Below, one piece after another: positions 22,475 through 32,748 of a stretch of 56,499 bases of DNA (the stretch's first letter is position 1; the number at the start of each line of letters is the position of its first letter). The stretch is taken from NCBI GenBank assembly GCA_903875225.1, contig CAIQVJ010000086.1, forward strand, positions 1 to 56,499. The letters run 5' to 3'. Source of the stretch: an uncultured Pseudomonadota bacterium (lineage in GTDB: Bacteria; Myxococcota_A; UBA796; SXON01). The notes under the pieces were generated by a model. The model was not told where the DNA came from. It did not search any database and saw only the letters and a program-made list of their open reading frames with translations. The position numbers and the translations under genes were made by a program.

Positions 22475-25400
22475 GTGAGTGATCTCGCTCCGAAACCTGT
22501 GACGCTCGCTGATCCTGCGCCTGGATGCAGGATCGGCGGGTGGGAGATCGTGCGCCTGCTCGGCCGGGGCGGCATGGCCTCGGTGTACGAAGCGCGCTGG
22601 CCGGAAAGCGGTGTTCGTCGTGCAATAAAGCTTATGAACCCCTCCGGAAGCGCGGAGGAGGTCGAGCGGCGATTCCGTCGTGAATTTCGCGCATTGTCCA
22701 AGTTGCATCACCCGAATATCACCGCAGTGTACGACTGGGGGTGGTGGACGGGCGGGGACGGCCCCGGGTCGGCGTCCGGACCGCATCCCGGGCCGGGTGA
22801 ACACGACAAAAGCGAGGGCCGTCCGTATTTCGTGATGGAGTTGGTCGACGGCGAGGATCTTCGCGCCGCGGTGGAGGCCTGGCAGGACCTTCCGGCGGTG
22901 GAGCGCTTCGAAAGAGCGCGGCATGTGCTGGTGCAGGTGGCGCGCGCGTTGGAATACGTGCACCTTCGTGGTCTGGTGCACCGCGACGTCACCCCGGCGA
23001 ACATCATGCTGCTGCCCGCGCAGCCCGGGGAGAGCCAGGGTTCGGTCAAGCTGATGGACTTCGGCGTCGTGAAGGAGTCCGGGGTCACCGAGTTCACGGC
23101 GCACGGGGAGGTGCTGGGCACGGTGGCCTACATCGCGCCCGAGCAGATCAACGGCGAGCGCATCGACGCCCGCACCGACCTCTACTCGCTCGGCGCGGTG
23201 CTCTACCTCATGCTCACCGGCCGGCGTCCGTTCAACGCACGCACGCTCGCCGGCTACCTGGACAAGCACCTCCACCGGCCGCCCCGGCCGCCTCGTGAGC
23301 TGGCGCCCGCCGTGCCTCCGGAGCTGGAGGACATCTGCCTCCGCCTGCTCCAGAAGGAGCCCGGCGACCGCTTCGCCAGCGCGACGCACCTGTTGCACGT
23401 CCTCGAAGGCGCCGACGTCGGCACCCTCCGGTTCGACGATGGGTCGTGGCCCCCGGTACTCGTCTCGCGGGCCGAAGAGTCCACGCTGCTCGCCCACGCC
23501 ATCGGCGCGCTGCGTGAGGGGCGTGGCGCGTTCGTGATGCTCGAGGGCGGCCCGGGCCTCGGCAAGTCCCGGATGGCCCGCCTGGCGAGGGACCTCGCGA
23601 GGAGCGCCGGGGTCGCGACGCTGAGGATCCGGGCGACAGGCGCCGGCGGGCCGCTCGCGGCGTTCCGGAGCCTCGTCGACACGCTCAGGAGCGAGACCGT
23701 GGCTGTTCCCCGCGCTCTCCAGCAGCTCTATGGGCTGGAGGGGGAGGACAAGGTCGAGCGCTACGGGGTCTACGCCGCCTTCCGCGAGATGCTCACCAAC
23801 TCGCCACCGCGGCTCGTGGTGATCGAAGACGCCCACGAGGCTGACGACGTCGGTGTGGAGCTCATCGAGTACTTGGTGCGCAACACGCTGAGCCTCGCGG
23901 CGGAGCCCATCGTCTGGCTGGTGACGAGGTCTCCGGGCGCCTCGGACGCCCGGTTCGAGGGCCTCAATTCCGGGAGCACGACCGGGGTCACCCCGCTTTT
24001 CCTTCCCCTGCGCCCGCTCACGCCCGCCGCGGTGGAAGAGCTGGTCCTCGCGCTCCTTCCCGACGACGGCGCGAGCCGCCTCCTGGCGCGGCGGCTGCAC
24101 AAAGAGGGCGAGGGGAACCCGGCGTTCATCACCGAGATGATCCGCGGTCTGGTCGAGCAGGGCACAATCCGGCCCGAGGAGGGGCGCGCCCGCCTCGCGA
24201 TCGACGAGGCTCAACTGCTCCGGATCGCGCTCCCCATCCCGCGCTCGGTGCGCGCAGGCCTGATCACCCGCATCGAAGCCCTTTCGCCCGACGCTCGTGA
24301 GCTTGCGCACGTGCTGGCCGTCGGGAGCCAGGAGATGACGCTCCCCTTGCTCTCCGCCGCCTCGCTGCTCGATGAGCAGGCGATCCTCATCGCCGTGGAC
24401 GAGTTGATCGACGCCGGACTCGTCCGTGAGCGCCGGGTGGAGGGAGAGGAGCACATCGATCTGGCGCAAGCGCGCGTGCGTGACCTGCTCCAGGCGGAGG
24501 TCCCACCCGCGCAACGCTCCCGGTACCACCGCCGGATCGGGGAGGCGTTGGAGCGCACGTTCCGACGGCGCGCGAACCTCGTCGTCGAGGCGCTGGCATG
24601 GCACTTCGAGCAGGGCGAGGTGCCGGGAAAGGCGTACAGCTATCTGCTCCGCGCCGGGCAGAGGCTGATGGGCCGGTCCTTCGTCGCCGAGGCGTTGGGC
24701 TACCTCGACCGGGCGCTCGCGATCGAGCCCGACGCGCGCGAGTACATCACCCTCGACGACGCGGACCGGCTGCTCGCCGAGACGCTCCTGCACCAGGCCG
24801 AGGCCCTGGAGTACCTGGGCCGCTGGACCGAGGTCGGGGTCGCGTTGGAGCGGGCTCTGGAGCTTGGGCGGGAGATCACGGAGGAACGACTGCTCTCCCG
24901 CGTCCACACGGCGCTCGGGAAGAAGGCGCGGCACGATGGAGACGTCGAGCTCTCCGAATCGGAGAACCGCGAGGCGCTGCGGCTCGCCGAGAAGGTGAAC
25001 GATCCCGCGCTGCGCGTCATGCCCCTGCACGGGCTGGGCGGCGTGCACTGGATCCGGGGCGATCTGGAGGGGGCCCGGCGCTACTGGGTCGAGGCCCTGG
25101 CCGTGGGGGAGAGCACTCGCGACGAGCGGAGCCTCGGGTGGGGATACAACGGGCTCGGCCTGGTGGCCCTGTGCAAGGGGCAGGCGGGCGAGGCGAGGCG
25201 CTACTTCGAGCAGTCGGCCGAGGTGTTCGAGCGCGTGGGACTGCTCGGGCCTTTGTCCATGGCGCGGGTCAACCTCGTCGAGATCCACCACTTCACGGGC
25301 AACCTGCGCCGGGGCCTGGAGCTCGCGGAGAAGACCTGCCAGCTCGCCCGGGAGACCCATCACCCGCTCGGCATGGCCCGCGGTCGGCATCACAAGGCGC

Positions 25401-26020
25401 TGCTCCTCGTCGATCTCGGACGCTACGCGGAGGGGCTCGCGGAGGCCGAGGTCGCGGTCGAGATCGCCCGGTCGCTCGACGACAAGGACCAGGAGGTCAT
25501 CATCCTCGTCGCGCTCATCCGCGCCGGCTGGGCGATGGGCGACGTCGGGCTCGTCCGGCGGTGCATCGCCTCGCTCGAGCCTTTGATGGCCCGCCACGAC
25601 TCCGAGGGGTTCGCGCCGATCGTGCTGGCCTGGCGTGCCCGGATCGCCGTGCACGATGGAGACAAGGACGGCGCCCGCGAGCTCCTGCAGGAGGCGCTCG
25701 ACCATGCCGGCACGCGCTGGCCCTACCAGGAGTGCCGGCTCGATCTCGCGCTGGCCCGGGTCTACGCGGAGCTCGGCGACCATGGGGAGGCGACCCGGCG
25801 GGGGGAGTCCGCGATCAGGCGGGCCGACGCTGCGGGCTTCCGCTACTACAGCCTCAAGGGGCACTGCATCGCGGCTGAACACTCGACCGACGAGGCGGCG
25901 GTGGCCCGGCATCGCCGCGTGGCGGATGCCCTTGCCCGGTCGCTCGCCGCGAACCTCTCGCGCGAGGACGGCGAGCGGTTCCTCGACGTCGACTGGCTGC
26001 GCCCGATCAACGGATCATGA
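22475..26020 (+). CDS. Ser/Thr protein kinase fused to AAA-type ATPase and TPR domains
   Basis: The 1181-residue protein has a kinase domain at residues about 22-300: glycine loop [17 protein letters not shown]-equivalent RRAIKLMN, catalytic loop [21 protein letters not shown], and APEQ. The catalytic-loop Lys of HRDLKPxN is Thr, as in a known bacterial subset. Next come an ATPase module of the kind found in MalT-like or PknK-like regulators (Walker [10 protein letters not shown] at about 358-366, [12 protein letters not shown] as Walker B) and TPR repeats over the last 600 residues. It has no transmembrane segment and no DNA-binding domain. It starts at GTG 22475. It likely integrates a signal through the TPR/ATPase region to phosphorylate unknown targets. 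The downstream lipoprotein gene begins 4 bp after the stop. Confidence 0.93.
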   Translation: MSDLAPKPVTLADPAPGCRIGGWEIVRLLGRGGMASVYEARWPESGVRRAIKLMNPSGSAEEVERRFRREFRALSKLHHPNITAVYDWGWWTGGDGPGSASGPHPGPGEHDKSEGRPYFVMELVDGEDLRAAVEAWQDLPAVERFERARHVLVQVARALEYVHLRGLVHRDVTPANIMLLPAQPGESQGSVKLMDFGVVKESGVTEFTAHGEVLGTVAYIAPEQINGERIDARTDLYSLGAVLYLMLTGRRPFNARTLAGYLDKHLHRPPRPPRELAPAVPPELEDICLRLLQKEPGDRFASATHLLHVLEGADVGTLRFDDGSWPPVLVSRAEESTLLAHAIGALREGRGAFVMLEGGPGLGKSRMARLARDLARSAGVATLRIRATGAGGPLAAFRSLVDTLRSETVAVPRALQQLYGLEGEDKVERYGVYAAFREMLTNSPPRLVVIEDAHEADDVGVELIEYLVRNTLSLAAEPIVWLVTRSPGASDARFEGLNSGSTTGVTPLFLPLRPLTPAAVEELVLALLPDDGASRLLARRLHKEGEGNPAFITEMIRGLVEQGTIRPEEGRARLAIDEAQLLRIALPIPRSVRAGLITRIEALSPDARELAHVLAVGSQEMTLPLLSAASLLDEQAILIAVDELIDAGLVRERRVEGEEHIDLAQARVRDLLQAEVPPAQRSRYHRRIGEALERTFRRRANLVVEALAWHFEQGEVPGKAYSYLLRAGQRLMGRSFVAEALGYLDRALAIEPDAREYITLDDADRLLAETLLHQAEALEYLGRWTEVGVALERALELGREITEERLLSRVHTALGKKARHDGDVELSESENREALRLAEKVNDPALRVMPLHGLGGVHWIRGDLEGARRYWVEALAVGESTRDERSLGWGYNGLGLVALCKGQAGEARRYFEQSAEVFERVGLLGPLSMARVNLVEIHHFTGNLRRGLELAEKTCQLARETHHPLGMARGRHHKALLLVDLGRYAEGLAEAEVAVEIARSLDDKDQEVIILVALIRAGWAMGDVGLVRRCIASLEPLMARHDSEGFAPIVLAWRARIAVHDGDKDGARELLQEALDHAGTRWPYQECRLDLALARVYAELGDHGEATRRGESAIRRADAAGFRYYSLKGHCIAAEHSTDEAAVARHRRVADALARSLAANLSREDGERFLDVDWLRPINGS

Positions 26021-26024
26021 ACCC

Positions 26025-27074
26025 ATGCTGATGCTCCTGCTCCTGGGGCCCGCCTGCTCGCCCCCTCCGGGCGGCGACAGCCCCGACAGCGCCGTGGACA
26101 CGAGCGACAGCCAGGAAACGAGCAGTGTTCCAGGGATCGTGCCACCCCCCTGGGAGTCTGAGGCCGCCGTGTTCACGCTCCCGGAGGGGCGGGGTCGGAC
26201 CGGGTTCGTGCTCGACGAAACGTTCTCGATGGCCTCCTTCGCGGTGCCGCAGCTCTTCGTTGCGCCGGACGGTCGATTCGGGATGATGGTCACGGACATG
26301 CGCGGCACCGACACGTTCGTCTCCCGCTCGGTGGTCTACTCGGACGACGGCGTCGACTGGGACGATGCCAGCGTGCTGATCGAGCCCAGGGCGTGGCCCT
26401 CGGGCTGTGGCGCTCGGCTGGAGGACGGTGCGGTCTGGCACCGCGGCGAGGGGGTCTGGCTGTACATCGTCGTCGGAACCGACGCCGTGGAGGTGGGCTC
26501 GCAGGGCAAGCGGGTGTTCTGCCAGGCCACCACGACGGACGGCGTGAATTTCGAGACCGCGGCAGACCCGCTGTACACCGGGTCGTACGACGGCGATCTC
26601 ATCAGCGTGCCCGCGATCCTCCCCGTCGAGGACGGTGACGGACACCTGTTCTTCAACGGGGACCTGCTCACCGACCCCGGTATCCGCATCGCCACGGTCG
26701 ACGTCACGACGCTCGCCGTGGACGTGCTGACACCGGCCCCCATCCTACCGGCGACGGCCGTGGACCCCAACCCGGTCTACCTCGCAGAGGGGGGGCTCGG
26801 GCTCTTTCACACCTGGGCGGACCCGGCGGATCCGGACTTCACCGGGCTGGCGTGGGCGAGGCTCGATGAGGACGGCGTGGCGATCGACGGCGCCGACGAT
26901 GCCGTGCTTCGGTCGCCGGGCGTGTGTGGCAAGGAGCGCCTCGGCGCCTGCTACGTGGACCCGACCTACGCGACGCTGCCGGATGGGCGGCTGGCGCTCT
27001 ACTTCGGGGAGTGGACCACGGCCGAGGACGGTAGCTACTCGGTCGCCGTCCGCCGCGCCTTCTCCGTGGACTGA
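26025..27074 (+). CDS. beta-propeller-like lipoprotein
   Basis: The 349-residue protein has the minimal lipoprotein signal MLMLLLLGPAC (Cys11) and a Ser/Asp-rich linker. The domain has repeated segments of the form PQLFVAPDGRFGM, RSVVYSDDGVDWDD, IPVEDGDGHLFFNGD-like and PTYATLPDGRLALYFGEW, as in five-bladed beta-propellers of glycosidase-like or sialidase-like proteins. No catalytic triad can be assigned. It is probably cotranscribed with the kinase gene, 4 bp upstream. It converges on the BON gene with a 3-bp gap. Confidence 0.8.
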   Translation: MLMLLLLGPACSPPPGGDSPDSAVDTSDSQETSSVPGIVPPPWESEAAVFTLPEGRGRTGFVLDETFSMASFAVPQLFVAPDGRFGMMVTDMRGTDTFVSRSVVYSDDGVDWDDASVLIEPRAWPSGCGARLEDGAVWHRGEGVWLYIVVGTDAVEVGSQGKRVFCQATTTDGVNFETAADPLYTGSYDGDLISVPAILPVEDGDGHLFFNGDLLTDPGIRIATVDVTTLAVDVLTPAPILPATAVDPNPVYLAEGGLGLFHTWADPADPDFTGLAWARLDEDGVAIDGADDAVLRSPGVCGKERLGACYVDPTYATLPDGRLALYFGEWTTAEDGSYSVAVRRAFSVD

Positions 27075-27077
27075 GAC

Positions 27078-27740
27078 TCACCAGATCGCGAGCATGTCCT
27101 CGACGGACGTGATGCCGTGCGTCCCCCGCACCGCCCCGACCACCGCTGTACGCTCCGCCCAGGAGTCGACGTACCCGGTCACGGTGGCGCCGGAACCCGC
27201 CACCTCGACCTTCACGTGCCGGGCCGCGCGCGCCGCGTGGCGGTTCAGCGCGCCGATGATCGCGCGTTGCACCTCCTGTTCGATGGCGACGTTCTCCACC
27301 TTGAGCAGGTTGGAGATCCCGATCACCCCCACCAGGGTGCGCACCGCCCGTTCGGCGTCCTCGGCCTGCGACCAGTAGTCCACCTCGCCCTCGAGGGTCA
27401 CCACGCCGTCGGACACGGTGGTCTGCACCCGGTGGTCCGGAACGAGCACCTCGCGCTCCAGGGCCGTGCGCACCGAGGCGGCCACCTCGGCGTCCGTGGG
27501 CCTGTTCGCGTCTGGAATGCGGACGACGACGTCGTTGGCCACATCGTAGACTCCCCACACCCGCCGGGCCGCCTCGCGTGCAGCGGCCTTCTTGGCCCAG
27601 CTGTCCACGGTGCCACTCAGCGTGACGATGCCGTTGCTCACCTCCACACCCACCTCGGTGGGCAGCACGCGGGTCTCCCAGCGGAGTTCGGCGAGCACCT
27701 CGTCCCGGATCTCCAGGTCTGTCTTCTTGGGCACGGTCAT
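27078..27740 (-). CDS. triple-BON domain protein
   Basis: The 220-residue protein holds three BON domains in a row: VSNGIVTLSGTVDSWAKK, VSDGVVTLEGEVDYWSQA and GATVTGYVDSWAERTAV mark the conserved strand-turn of each. BON domains of the OsmY/Kon type bind lipids or sense osmotic state. Here no signal peptide is seen (MTVPKKTDLEIRDEV), so it is predicted to be cytoplasmic. It starts at ATG 27740 with GAGG 6 nt upstream. It diverges from kup, which would fit a role in osmotic or potassium stress, but that is inference. Confidence 0.88.
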   Translation of the reverse strand: MTVPKKTDLEIRDEVLAELRWETRVLPTEVGVEVSNGIVTLSGTVDSWAKKAAAREAARRVWGVYDVANDVVVRIPDANRPTDAEVAASVRTALEREVLVPDHRVQTTVSDGVVTLEGEVDYWSQAEDAERAVRTLVGVIGISNLLKVENVAIEQEVQRAIIGALNRHAARAARHVKVEVAGSGATVTGYVDSWAERTAVVGAVRGTHGITSVEDMLAIW

Positions 27741-27933
27741 CAGGCACCTCGTGGGCTCGCGCTTTGGCCGGGAGTGGTCGAGCGGCCCATCCTTCGACAG
27801 CAAGGGCCGTGCCACGCGCGTGCGGCGGATGGCGCCGAGGGTGTTGCGACGCCGGCATCACGGGATGGGCAGGTTCACACGCGGGCTGTTGGCCATCGCC
27901 CAGCCCGGTTTCGGCACCGTCGGCGCTTCGGAG

Positions 27934-27953
27934 TACACTGCCGCACCTCGCCG
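27934..27953 (+). promoter_or_regulatory. predicted kup promoter -10 and short leader
   Basis: TACACT at 27934-27939 is a -10-like box 14 nt before the kup ATG. Transcription would start only about 7 nt before the ATG, and no Shine-Dalgarno is present. The divergent 213-bp gap to the BON gene shows no other clear signal. Confidence 0.4.
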
Positions 27954-29876
27954 ATGCACACCCACCCCGATCCCGCCCACCCGCCGTCCACCCCCTCGGG
28001 TCACGCCCCCCGCGCTGCGTCGGCCGGTCTCGTCCTGGGTGCGTTGGGCGTCGTCTTCGGCGACATCGGCACGAGTCCGCTCTACACCTTCGACACCTGC
28101 CTCCGGCATCACCATCTCGCGGTGAACACCGGGAACATCTTCGGCGTCGTGTCGCTGTTGTTCTGGTCGCTCACGCTCGTCGTCTCGGTCAAGTACGTGG
28201 CGCTGCTGATGAACGCCGACAACCGGGGCGAAGGAGGGATCATGGCGCTCATGACACTCCTTCCCGCCCGGTTCCGGACGGCGCGGGAAGGCCGGATCGG
28301 GTTCGTCAGTCTCCTGGTCATCGCCGGCGCCGCGCTGCTGTTCGGTGACGGGGTGATCACGCCCGCGATCTCGGTCCTCTCCGCGATGGAGGGGCTCGTC
28401 GTCGCGAGGGCGGATCTGCAGCCCTACGTCGTGCCGCTCACCATCGGGATCCTGGTCGGCCTCTTCGCGGTCCAGCGGCGTGGCACGGGTGCGCTCGGGG
28501 CGTGGTTCGGCCCGCTCATGGTGGTGTGGTTCCTGTGCATCGGCGGGCTCGGCCTGTGGAGTTCGCTGCTCTACCCTGGGATCTGGGTGGCGCTCCTGCC
28601 CCAGTACGGGCTCGCCTACTTCGGCGCTCATGGGCTGCCCGGCGCCGCGATCCTGGGCTCCGTGGTGCTCGCGGTGACCGGCGGGGAGGCGCTCTACGCC
28701 GACATGGGCCACTTCGGGCGCCGCCCGATCCGCATCGCCTGGTTCGCGATCGCCTATCCATGCCTGGTGTTCAGCTACGTGGGGCAGGGGGCGCTGGTGC
28801 TCGCGAGGCCGGATGCGGTGTCGAGCCCCTTCTTCTCGCAGGTCCCCAACGGTCCGTGGACCTTCGCGCTCGTCGGGCTCGCGGCCGCCGCCACGGTGAT
28901 CGCATCGCAGGGACTGATCTCCGCGGTCTTCTCGCTCACCCACCAGGCGTTGCGGCTCGGGTACCTGCCGCGGACGCTGGTGCAGCACACGTCCACCGAG
29001 ATGGAGGGGCAGATCTACGTCCCGTTCGCCAATTGGGCGCTCGCGGTGGCCTGCGTGGGGCTCGTGCTCGTGTTCCAGCAGTCCGAGCGGCTCGCCTCGG
29101 CGTTCGGGCTCGCCGTGAGCGGCACGATGGGGATCACCTCGGTGGTGTTCTACTTCGTGACGCGCGAGAATTGGCGATGGCCCTTGTGGAAGAGCGGGGC
29201 GGTGCTGGTGCTGCTGCTCGGTCTCGACGTCCCGTTCTTCCTGGCGACGTGCCTGAAGTTCTTCGATGGTGGCTACCTGCCGTTTGCGCTGGGCGCCTTC
29301 CTCTTCCTCGTGATGACGACGTTCTTCGCCGGTCGGTCGCTGTTGAACCAGCACCTGGTCGAGACCTCCGGTGAGCTCGAGCCCTTCCTGGGGGAGCTGA
29401 CGTCCCTGCGCCCGAGGCGGCTCGCCGGCCTGGGCGTGGCGATGACGGCTGCCGGCACCGGCGCTCCCCCTGTGCTCGTGCGGATGCTCAGGCGCTTCGA
29501 GGCGCTGCACGAAAACGTGTTCCTGCTCACGGCGACGACCGAGAGCACGCCGTGGGTGGAGCCGGCGGATCGGCTCCAGGTCCAGCCGCTGGGTCAGGGG
29601 CTGTACCGGGTGATCGTCCGCTACGGCTACATGGAGGACCCGGTGGTTCCCTCTGCCGTCCTTCACGCGATCCGGATGGCCGGCCTCGACGTCGCCTCGG
29701 ACCAGGTCGTGTACGTGCTGGGGCGGGAGACGTTCATGGAGACCAACCGCGGGCGCATGTCGGCCTGGCGGGAGCGCCTCTTTGCGCTGCTCCTGCGAAA
29801 TGCAGCGGATCCAACGCTCTATTTCCGGTTGCCCCCCGGCCAGGTCGTGGAGATCGGGGCCCGCGTGGACCTGTGA
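27954..29876 (+). CDS. kup: Kup-family potassium transporter
   Basis: This 640-residue inner-membrane K+/H+ symporter of the KUP/HAK/KT family has the family signature GVVFGDIGTSPLYTF near residue 33, NRGEGGIMAL, LLFGDGVITPAISVLSA, TGGEALYADMGHFG and SQGLISAVFSL, with twelve hydrophobic segments to about residue 460. A cytoplasmic C-terminal domain includes the conserved VYVLGRETFM and YFRLPPGQVVEIGARVDL end. The length is normal. ATG 27954 places the first membrane segment correctly. It converges on the hydrolase gene with a 10-bp gap. Confidence 0.96.
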   Translation: MHTHPDPAHPPSTPSGHAPRAASAGLVLGALGVVFGDIGTSPLYTFDTCLRHHHLAVNTGNIFGVVSLLFWSLTLVVSVKYVALLMNADNRGEGGIMALMTLLPARFRTAREGRIGFVSLLVIAGAALLFGDGVITPAISVLSAMEGLVVARADLQPYVVPLTIGILVGLFAVQRRGTGALGAWFGPLMVVWFLCIGGLGLWSSLLYPGIWVALLPQYGLAYFGAHGLPGAAILGSVVLAVTGGEALYADMGHFGRRPIRIAWFAIAYPCLVFSYVGQGALVLARPDAVSSPFFSQVPNGPWTFALVGLAAAATVIASQGLISAVFSLTHQALRLGYLPRTLVQHTSTEMEGQIYVPFANWALAVACVGLVLVFQQSERLASAFGLAVSGTMGITSVVFYFVTRENWRWPLWKSGAVLVLLLGLDVPFFLATCLKFFDGGYLPFALGAFLFLVMTTFFAGRSLLNQHLVETSGELEPFLGELTSLRPRRLAGLGVAMTAAGTGAPPVLVRMLRRFEALHENVFLLTATTESTPWVEPADRLQVQPLGQGLYRVIVRYGYMEDPVVPSAVLHAIRMAGLDVASDQVVYVLGRETFMETNRGRMSAWRERLFALLLRNAADPTLYFRLPPGQVVEIGARVDL

Positions 29877-29886
29877 CGATCGGGCG

Positions 29887-30729
29887 CTACCGGCCCCCGC
29901 GCAGGTACTCGACCCACTTGGGGAACAGGGAACTGCGCCGGAACACCCCGAAGTGCCCGATGCGACGCATGCCTTCGCTCTCGGGATGCAGGTTCACGAC
30001 CTCGGTGGGCGCCTGGGCGTAGAGCGCGACGAGCGCGGCGACCGAGGTGGGCGGGGCGTAGTGATCGTCGGCGATGGAGATGGATCGGATCGACGACGTG
30101 AGGTGGTGGAAGACGGAGTCGGGAAGGTCCTGGGCCGCCTTGCCGATGTACCTGGGGTCGCGCCCCCACTCCGCCCACTGCCGGGCCGCGCCCGAAGGGA
30201 TGTCTGCGCCGTGTCCGGCGGAGCGCATCGGGAAGAAGCCAGCGAACAGCGTGACCAGCGGGATCGTGTGCCAGAGGAGCCACACACCCCACCGGCGCGC
30301 CCCCTTCCAGTGGCGCCAGTACCCGTGCGCCGTGCCCACGAGCAGCACCCTGTCCACGGGCCCGGCGCTGGTGGGCAGCAGCCCGAACAACTGTCCGCCC
30401 ATCGAGTGACCGAACCACGCGACCGGTACCCCCGGGAACCGCATCTTGAGCACGTCGAGCCCCGCCGCGAGGTCCAATCGTGCCCAGTCGAGCAGCGTGG
30501 CGCGGAACCCGCGCAGGCGCGAAGGCGCGCTGCCCCCGATTCCGCGATAGTCTAGGACCAACGACGCGAACCCGTGCTCAGCGAGGAAGCGCATCCACTT
30601 GTGGTACAGCACACGCGGTGTTCCGAGCGCCGGCGCGATCAGCACGACGGTGTGCGGCTCTCCGACGGGTACGGACAGGTCCGCGGCCAGCGGGTAGCCA
30701 TCTGCGGCGACGAGGCGCAGCGATTCCAT
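29887..30729 (-). CDS. alpha/beta hydrolase
   Basis: The 280-residue cytoplasmic hydrolase resembles the COG4757-like predicted hydrolases. The nucleophile elbow is GHSMGGQ (Ser109 region), strand/oxyanion elements are VVLIAPALG and LDYRGIGGS, the acid is near ISIADDHYAPP, and the catalytic His is in GHFGVF near the C-terminus. The substrate is unknown. It starts at ATG 30729, with an AGGAAGGAG-type Shine-Dalgarno and a TACACT -10 about 33 nt upstream, so unlike its divergent neighbour it has a normal leader. Confidence 0.88.
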   Translation of the reverse strand: MESLRLVAADGYPLAADLSVPVGEPHTVVLIAPALGTPRVLYHKWMRFLAEHGFASLVLDYRGIGGSAPSRLRGFRATLLDWARLDLAAGLDVLKMRFPGVPVAWFGHSMGGQLFGLLPTSAGPVDRVLLVGTAHGYWRHWKGARRWGVWLLWHTIPLVTLFAGFFPMRSAGHGADIPSGAARQWAEWGRDPRYIGKAAQDLPDSVFHHLTSSIRSISIADDHYAPPTSVAALVALYAQAPTEVVNLHPESEGMRRIGHFGVFRRSSLFPKWVEYLRGGR

Positions 30730-30761
30730 CGGGCGGGCTCCTTCCTACGGTTGAAGGCAGA

Positions 30762-30767
30762 AGTGTA
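30762..30767 (-). promoter_or_regulatory. predicted -10 of the hydrolase gene
   Basis: TACACT on the minus strand gives a leader of about 26 nt containing a good Shine-Dalgarno. It makes a useful contrast with the leaderless genes nearby that use the same hexamer. Confidence 0.4.
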
Positions 30768-30832
30768 GCCCGTCATCCAACGTCGTGACGCGCGTCGATG
30801 CGATGCTTCGTTCCCGGTACTTCTCCTTCGGC

Positions 30833-30843
30833 TACACTGTTGC
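30833..30843 (+). promoter_or_regulatory. predicted -10 of a leaderless lipoprotein gene
   Basis: TACACT at 30833-30838 is followed by only 5 nt before ATG 30844. No Shine-Dalgarno is present, so the mRNA is expected to begin at the ATG. Confidence 0.5.
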
Positions 30844-31542
30844 ATGCTCCTCTTCCTCGTCGCCTGCACCGGCGCCCCTGACTCCGCCACCACGCTCGAC
30901 TCGACGGACCCCGGGGGAGACGCCGCCGACTATTGTGAGGAGACCGGCCGGACCCCCGTCACCGACAGGAGCGTGCCGTCTGACGGGTTCTCGTTCGCCT
31001 CGGGCGACGTCGTCAACCGGTTTGCGGGCGCCTGGGCCGGCACCTGGACCGTGTACTCGGGTGGCGGAGGGGCTGCCGCTGCCGGGCTCGCGTACACCGA
31101 CGGCACGATCGAGGCGGTCACCTACGAGCTCCACCAGGACACGTCGGGGATGGGCGGCGGCGCCGAACCGCAGTGCTCCTCTCGCTACGAGATCGTGATG
31201 GGCCTCACAGCATCGACGGACGACGGGCTGATCGCCGAGGCAGCCGCGATCACCGTCGTTGCGAGCCAGGCCGACGCCATGAGCTTCAACGTGGGCGTGA
31301 ACATCGGCAGCGTGGGCGGGACGACCCGTCCGAGCTGGGATCCGTCGGACTGGGCGACGAACACGCTCTCCCTCGACGGCTCGGGCTCGGGCGCGACCGT
31401 GACCATCGGTGCAACCTGGCAGGCATCGAGCGGGGCACGCGGCCCTGTCGCGGACACCGCGAGCGCGGGCACCGAGACGGGGACGGTCGAACCCTCCGGG
31501 ATGACCGAGGGCGTGGGTTCGATGGCCCTGACCCCGGGGTGA
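30844..31542 (+). CDS. hypothetical lipoprotein
   Basis: The 232-residue protein has a very short lipoprotein signal (MLLFLVAC, Cys8), an Asp/Ser/Thr-rich linker and a beta-rich domain with two cysteines. Its tail is low-complexity, rich in Ser/Thr/Gly (TASAGTETGTVEPSG). I do not recognise the family. It is predicted to be anchored in the outer membrane. It converges on the next gene with a 7-bp gap. Confidence 0.75.
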   Translation: MLLFLVACTGAPDSATTLDSTDPGGDAADYCEETGRTPVTDRSVPSDGFSFASGDVVNRFAGAWAGTWTVYSGGGGAAAAGLAYTDGTIEAVTYELHQDTSGMGGGAEPQCSSRYEIVMGLTASTDDGLIAEAAAITVVASQADAMSFNVGVNIGSVGGTTRPSWDPSDWATNTLSLDGSGSGATVTIGATWQASSGARGPVADTASAGTETGTVEPSGMTEGVGSMALTPG

Positions 31543-31549
31543 GCCGGGC

Positions 31550-32560
31550 CTACTCGTCCCAGCCGGGCAGGAGGCTGGGGACCGCCCGGCCTGTGGGCTT
31601 GAGCGCCTGGATCTCCGGGGGCGCCGTGCGGAACGCGATCCCCGGCAGGCCGGGCTCTTCGAGGTAGAACTGCACGACGTCCGGGTGTGAAGCCCGCCCT
31701 GCGAAGTGGTCGAGGAGCTCGCCGTAGCGGGGCAGGAAGTGGGCGCCGTGCACGCGATCGTAGACGATGCCCGGGCGCCCCGGCCCGGCGAGGCTCTCCC
31801 CGAGCTGGATCTGCACGATCTGCGGCTCGCTGCCCTTCGCGATGCGGTGGGCTTCTGCCCGGGTGCGACCGCCGAGCGAGCCGAAGCGCCACTCGTTGTT
31901 GAGAAAGCTGATGAGCCGGGTGAGCTCGCCGTTGAGCGCCTGGGCGTGCGGGTACACGCGCTCGCCCGAGCCGAGGAAGGCGACGAACGCGGTGTGCTCC
32001 TCGCGCTGGCGGTGGAACGCCGCGCGAAGCGCGGCGAGCCTGTCGATGAGGTCGGGCTCGGGCGTCTCCTGCCATGCACGCAACAGGTCCATGCGCGCGA
32101 TGACCCCCATCCCGTCGTACAGATCGGGGGAGCCGGTGAACACGAAGGCTGGGTCGGACTCGTCCCGGCCGATCTCCGGCACGACGCGCGCGCGCAGGAC
32201 CGTGCGGCGGGGCAGTTCGGCGGCCCGCCCCGGCGCGAGCACGGCGATCTCGCCCTCGGTCGCGAGGTCACGCAGCAGCACGAGGTCACCCTCCCAGCCG
32301 TCCACGACCCACAACGCGGTGCGGACCTCGCCGGGAATGCGCAGGGCCGAGGCCGGCGCGCGGCCCAGGGCCACGGCGCGCTCCACCGCCGTGTAGCCCT
32401 CGGCGTCCACCCAGCTGGTCACGTAGAAGTCGATGAAGTCCGCCCAGTCCGTCGGCGCCTCGCCATACAGCATGTGCGCCGCGAAGGCGATCTCTTTGGG
32501 ATCGTGCTCGGCGGTGTACAGCGAGCGGAGGAGGGCGCCGGTGGTGAGCGGGCTCGTCAT
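31550..32560 (-). CDS. hypothetical cytoplasmic protein
   Basis: The 336-residue protein has no signal peptide or membrane segment. Notable segments are EIAFAAHMLYGEAPTDWADFI, VRTALWVVDGWEGDLVLLRD and IVYDRVHGAHFLPRYGELL. Composition and codon use match the neighbouring genes, so it is probably real. I do not recognise a family. The 188 bp upstream of its start, before the plus-strand lipoprotein at 32749, holds a TAGAAA box at 32723-32728 that could serve the latter. Confidence 0.72.
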   Translation of the reverse strand: MTSPLTTGALLRSLYTAEHDPKEIAFAAHMLYGEAPTDWADFIDFYVTSWVDAEGYTAVERAVALGRAPASALRIPGEVRTALWVVDGWEGDLVLLRDLATEGEIAVLAPGRAAELPRRTVLRARVVPEIGRDESDPAFVFTGSPDLYDGMGVIARMDLLRAWQETPEPDLIDRLAALRAAFHRQREEHTAFVAFLGSGERVYPHAQALNGELTRLISFLNNEWRFGSLGGRTRAEAHRIAKGSEPQIVQIQLGESLAGPGRPGIVYDRVHGAHFLPRYGELLDHFAGRASHPDVVQFYLEEPGLPGIAFRTAPPEIQALKPTGRAVPSLLPGWDE

Positions 32561-32748
32561 GCGCGCCGGTAACGCGGGCGTTCGCCCGGCTGCGACGCAT
32601 CACGGCTCGCCGACAGGGATCGGCTACGGGATGAGGCAAAAGGACACGATGGACATCTGCTGCGCGAGGGGCAAAACTGCATCGCGCGGCTCGGCGAGGT
32701 AGCGGGTGCGCCCGGGATCGTGTAGAAAGACGGGCTTCGGTGCCCCAG

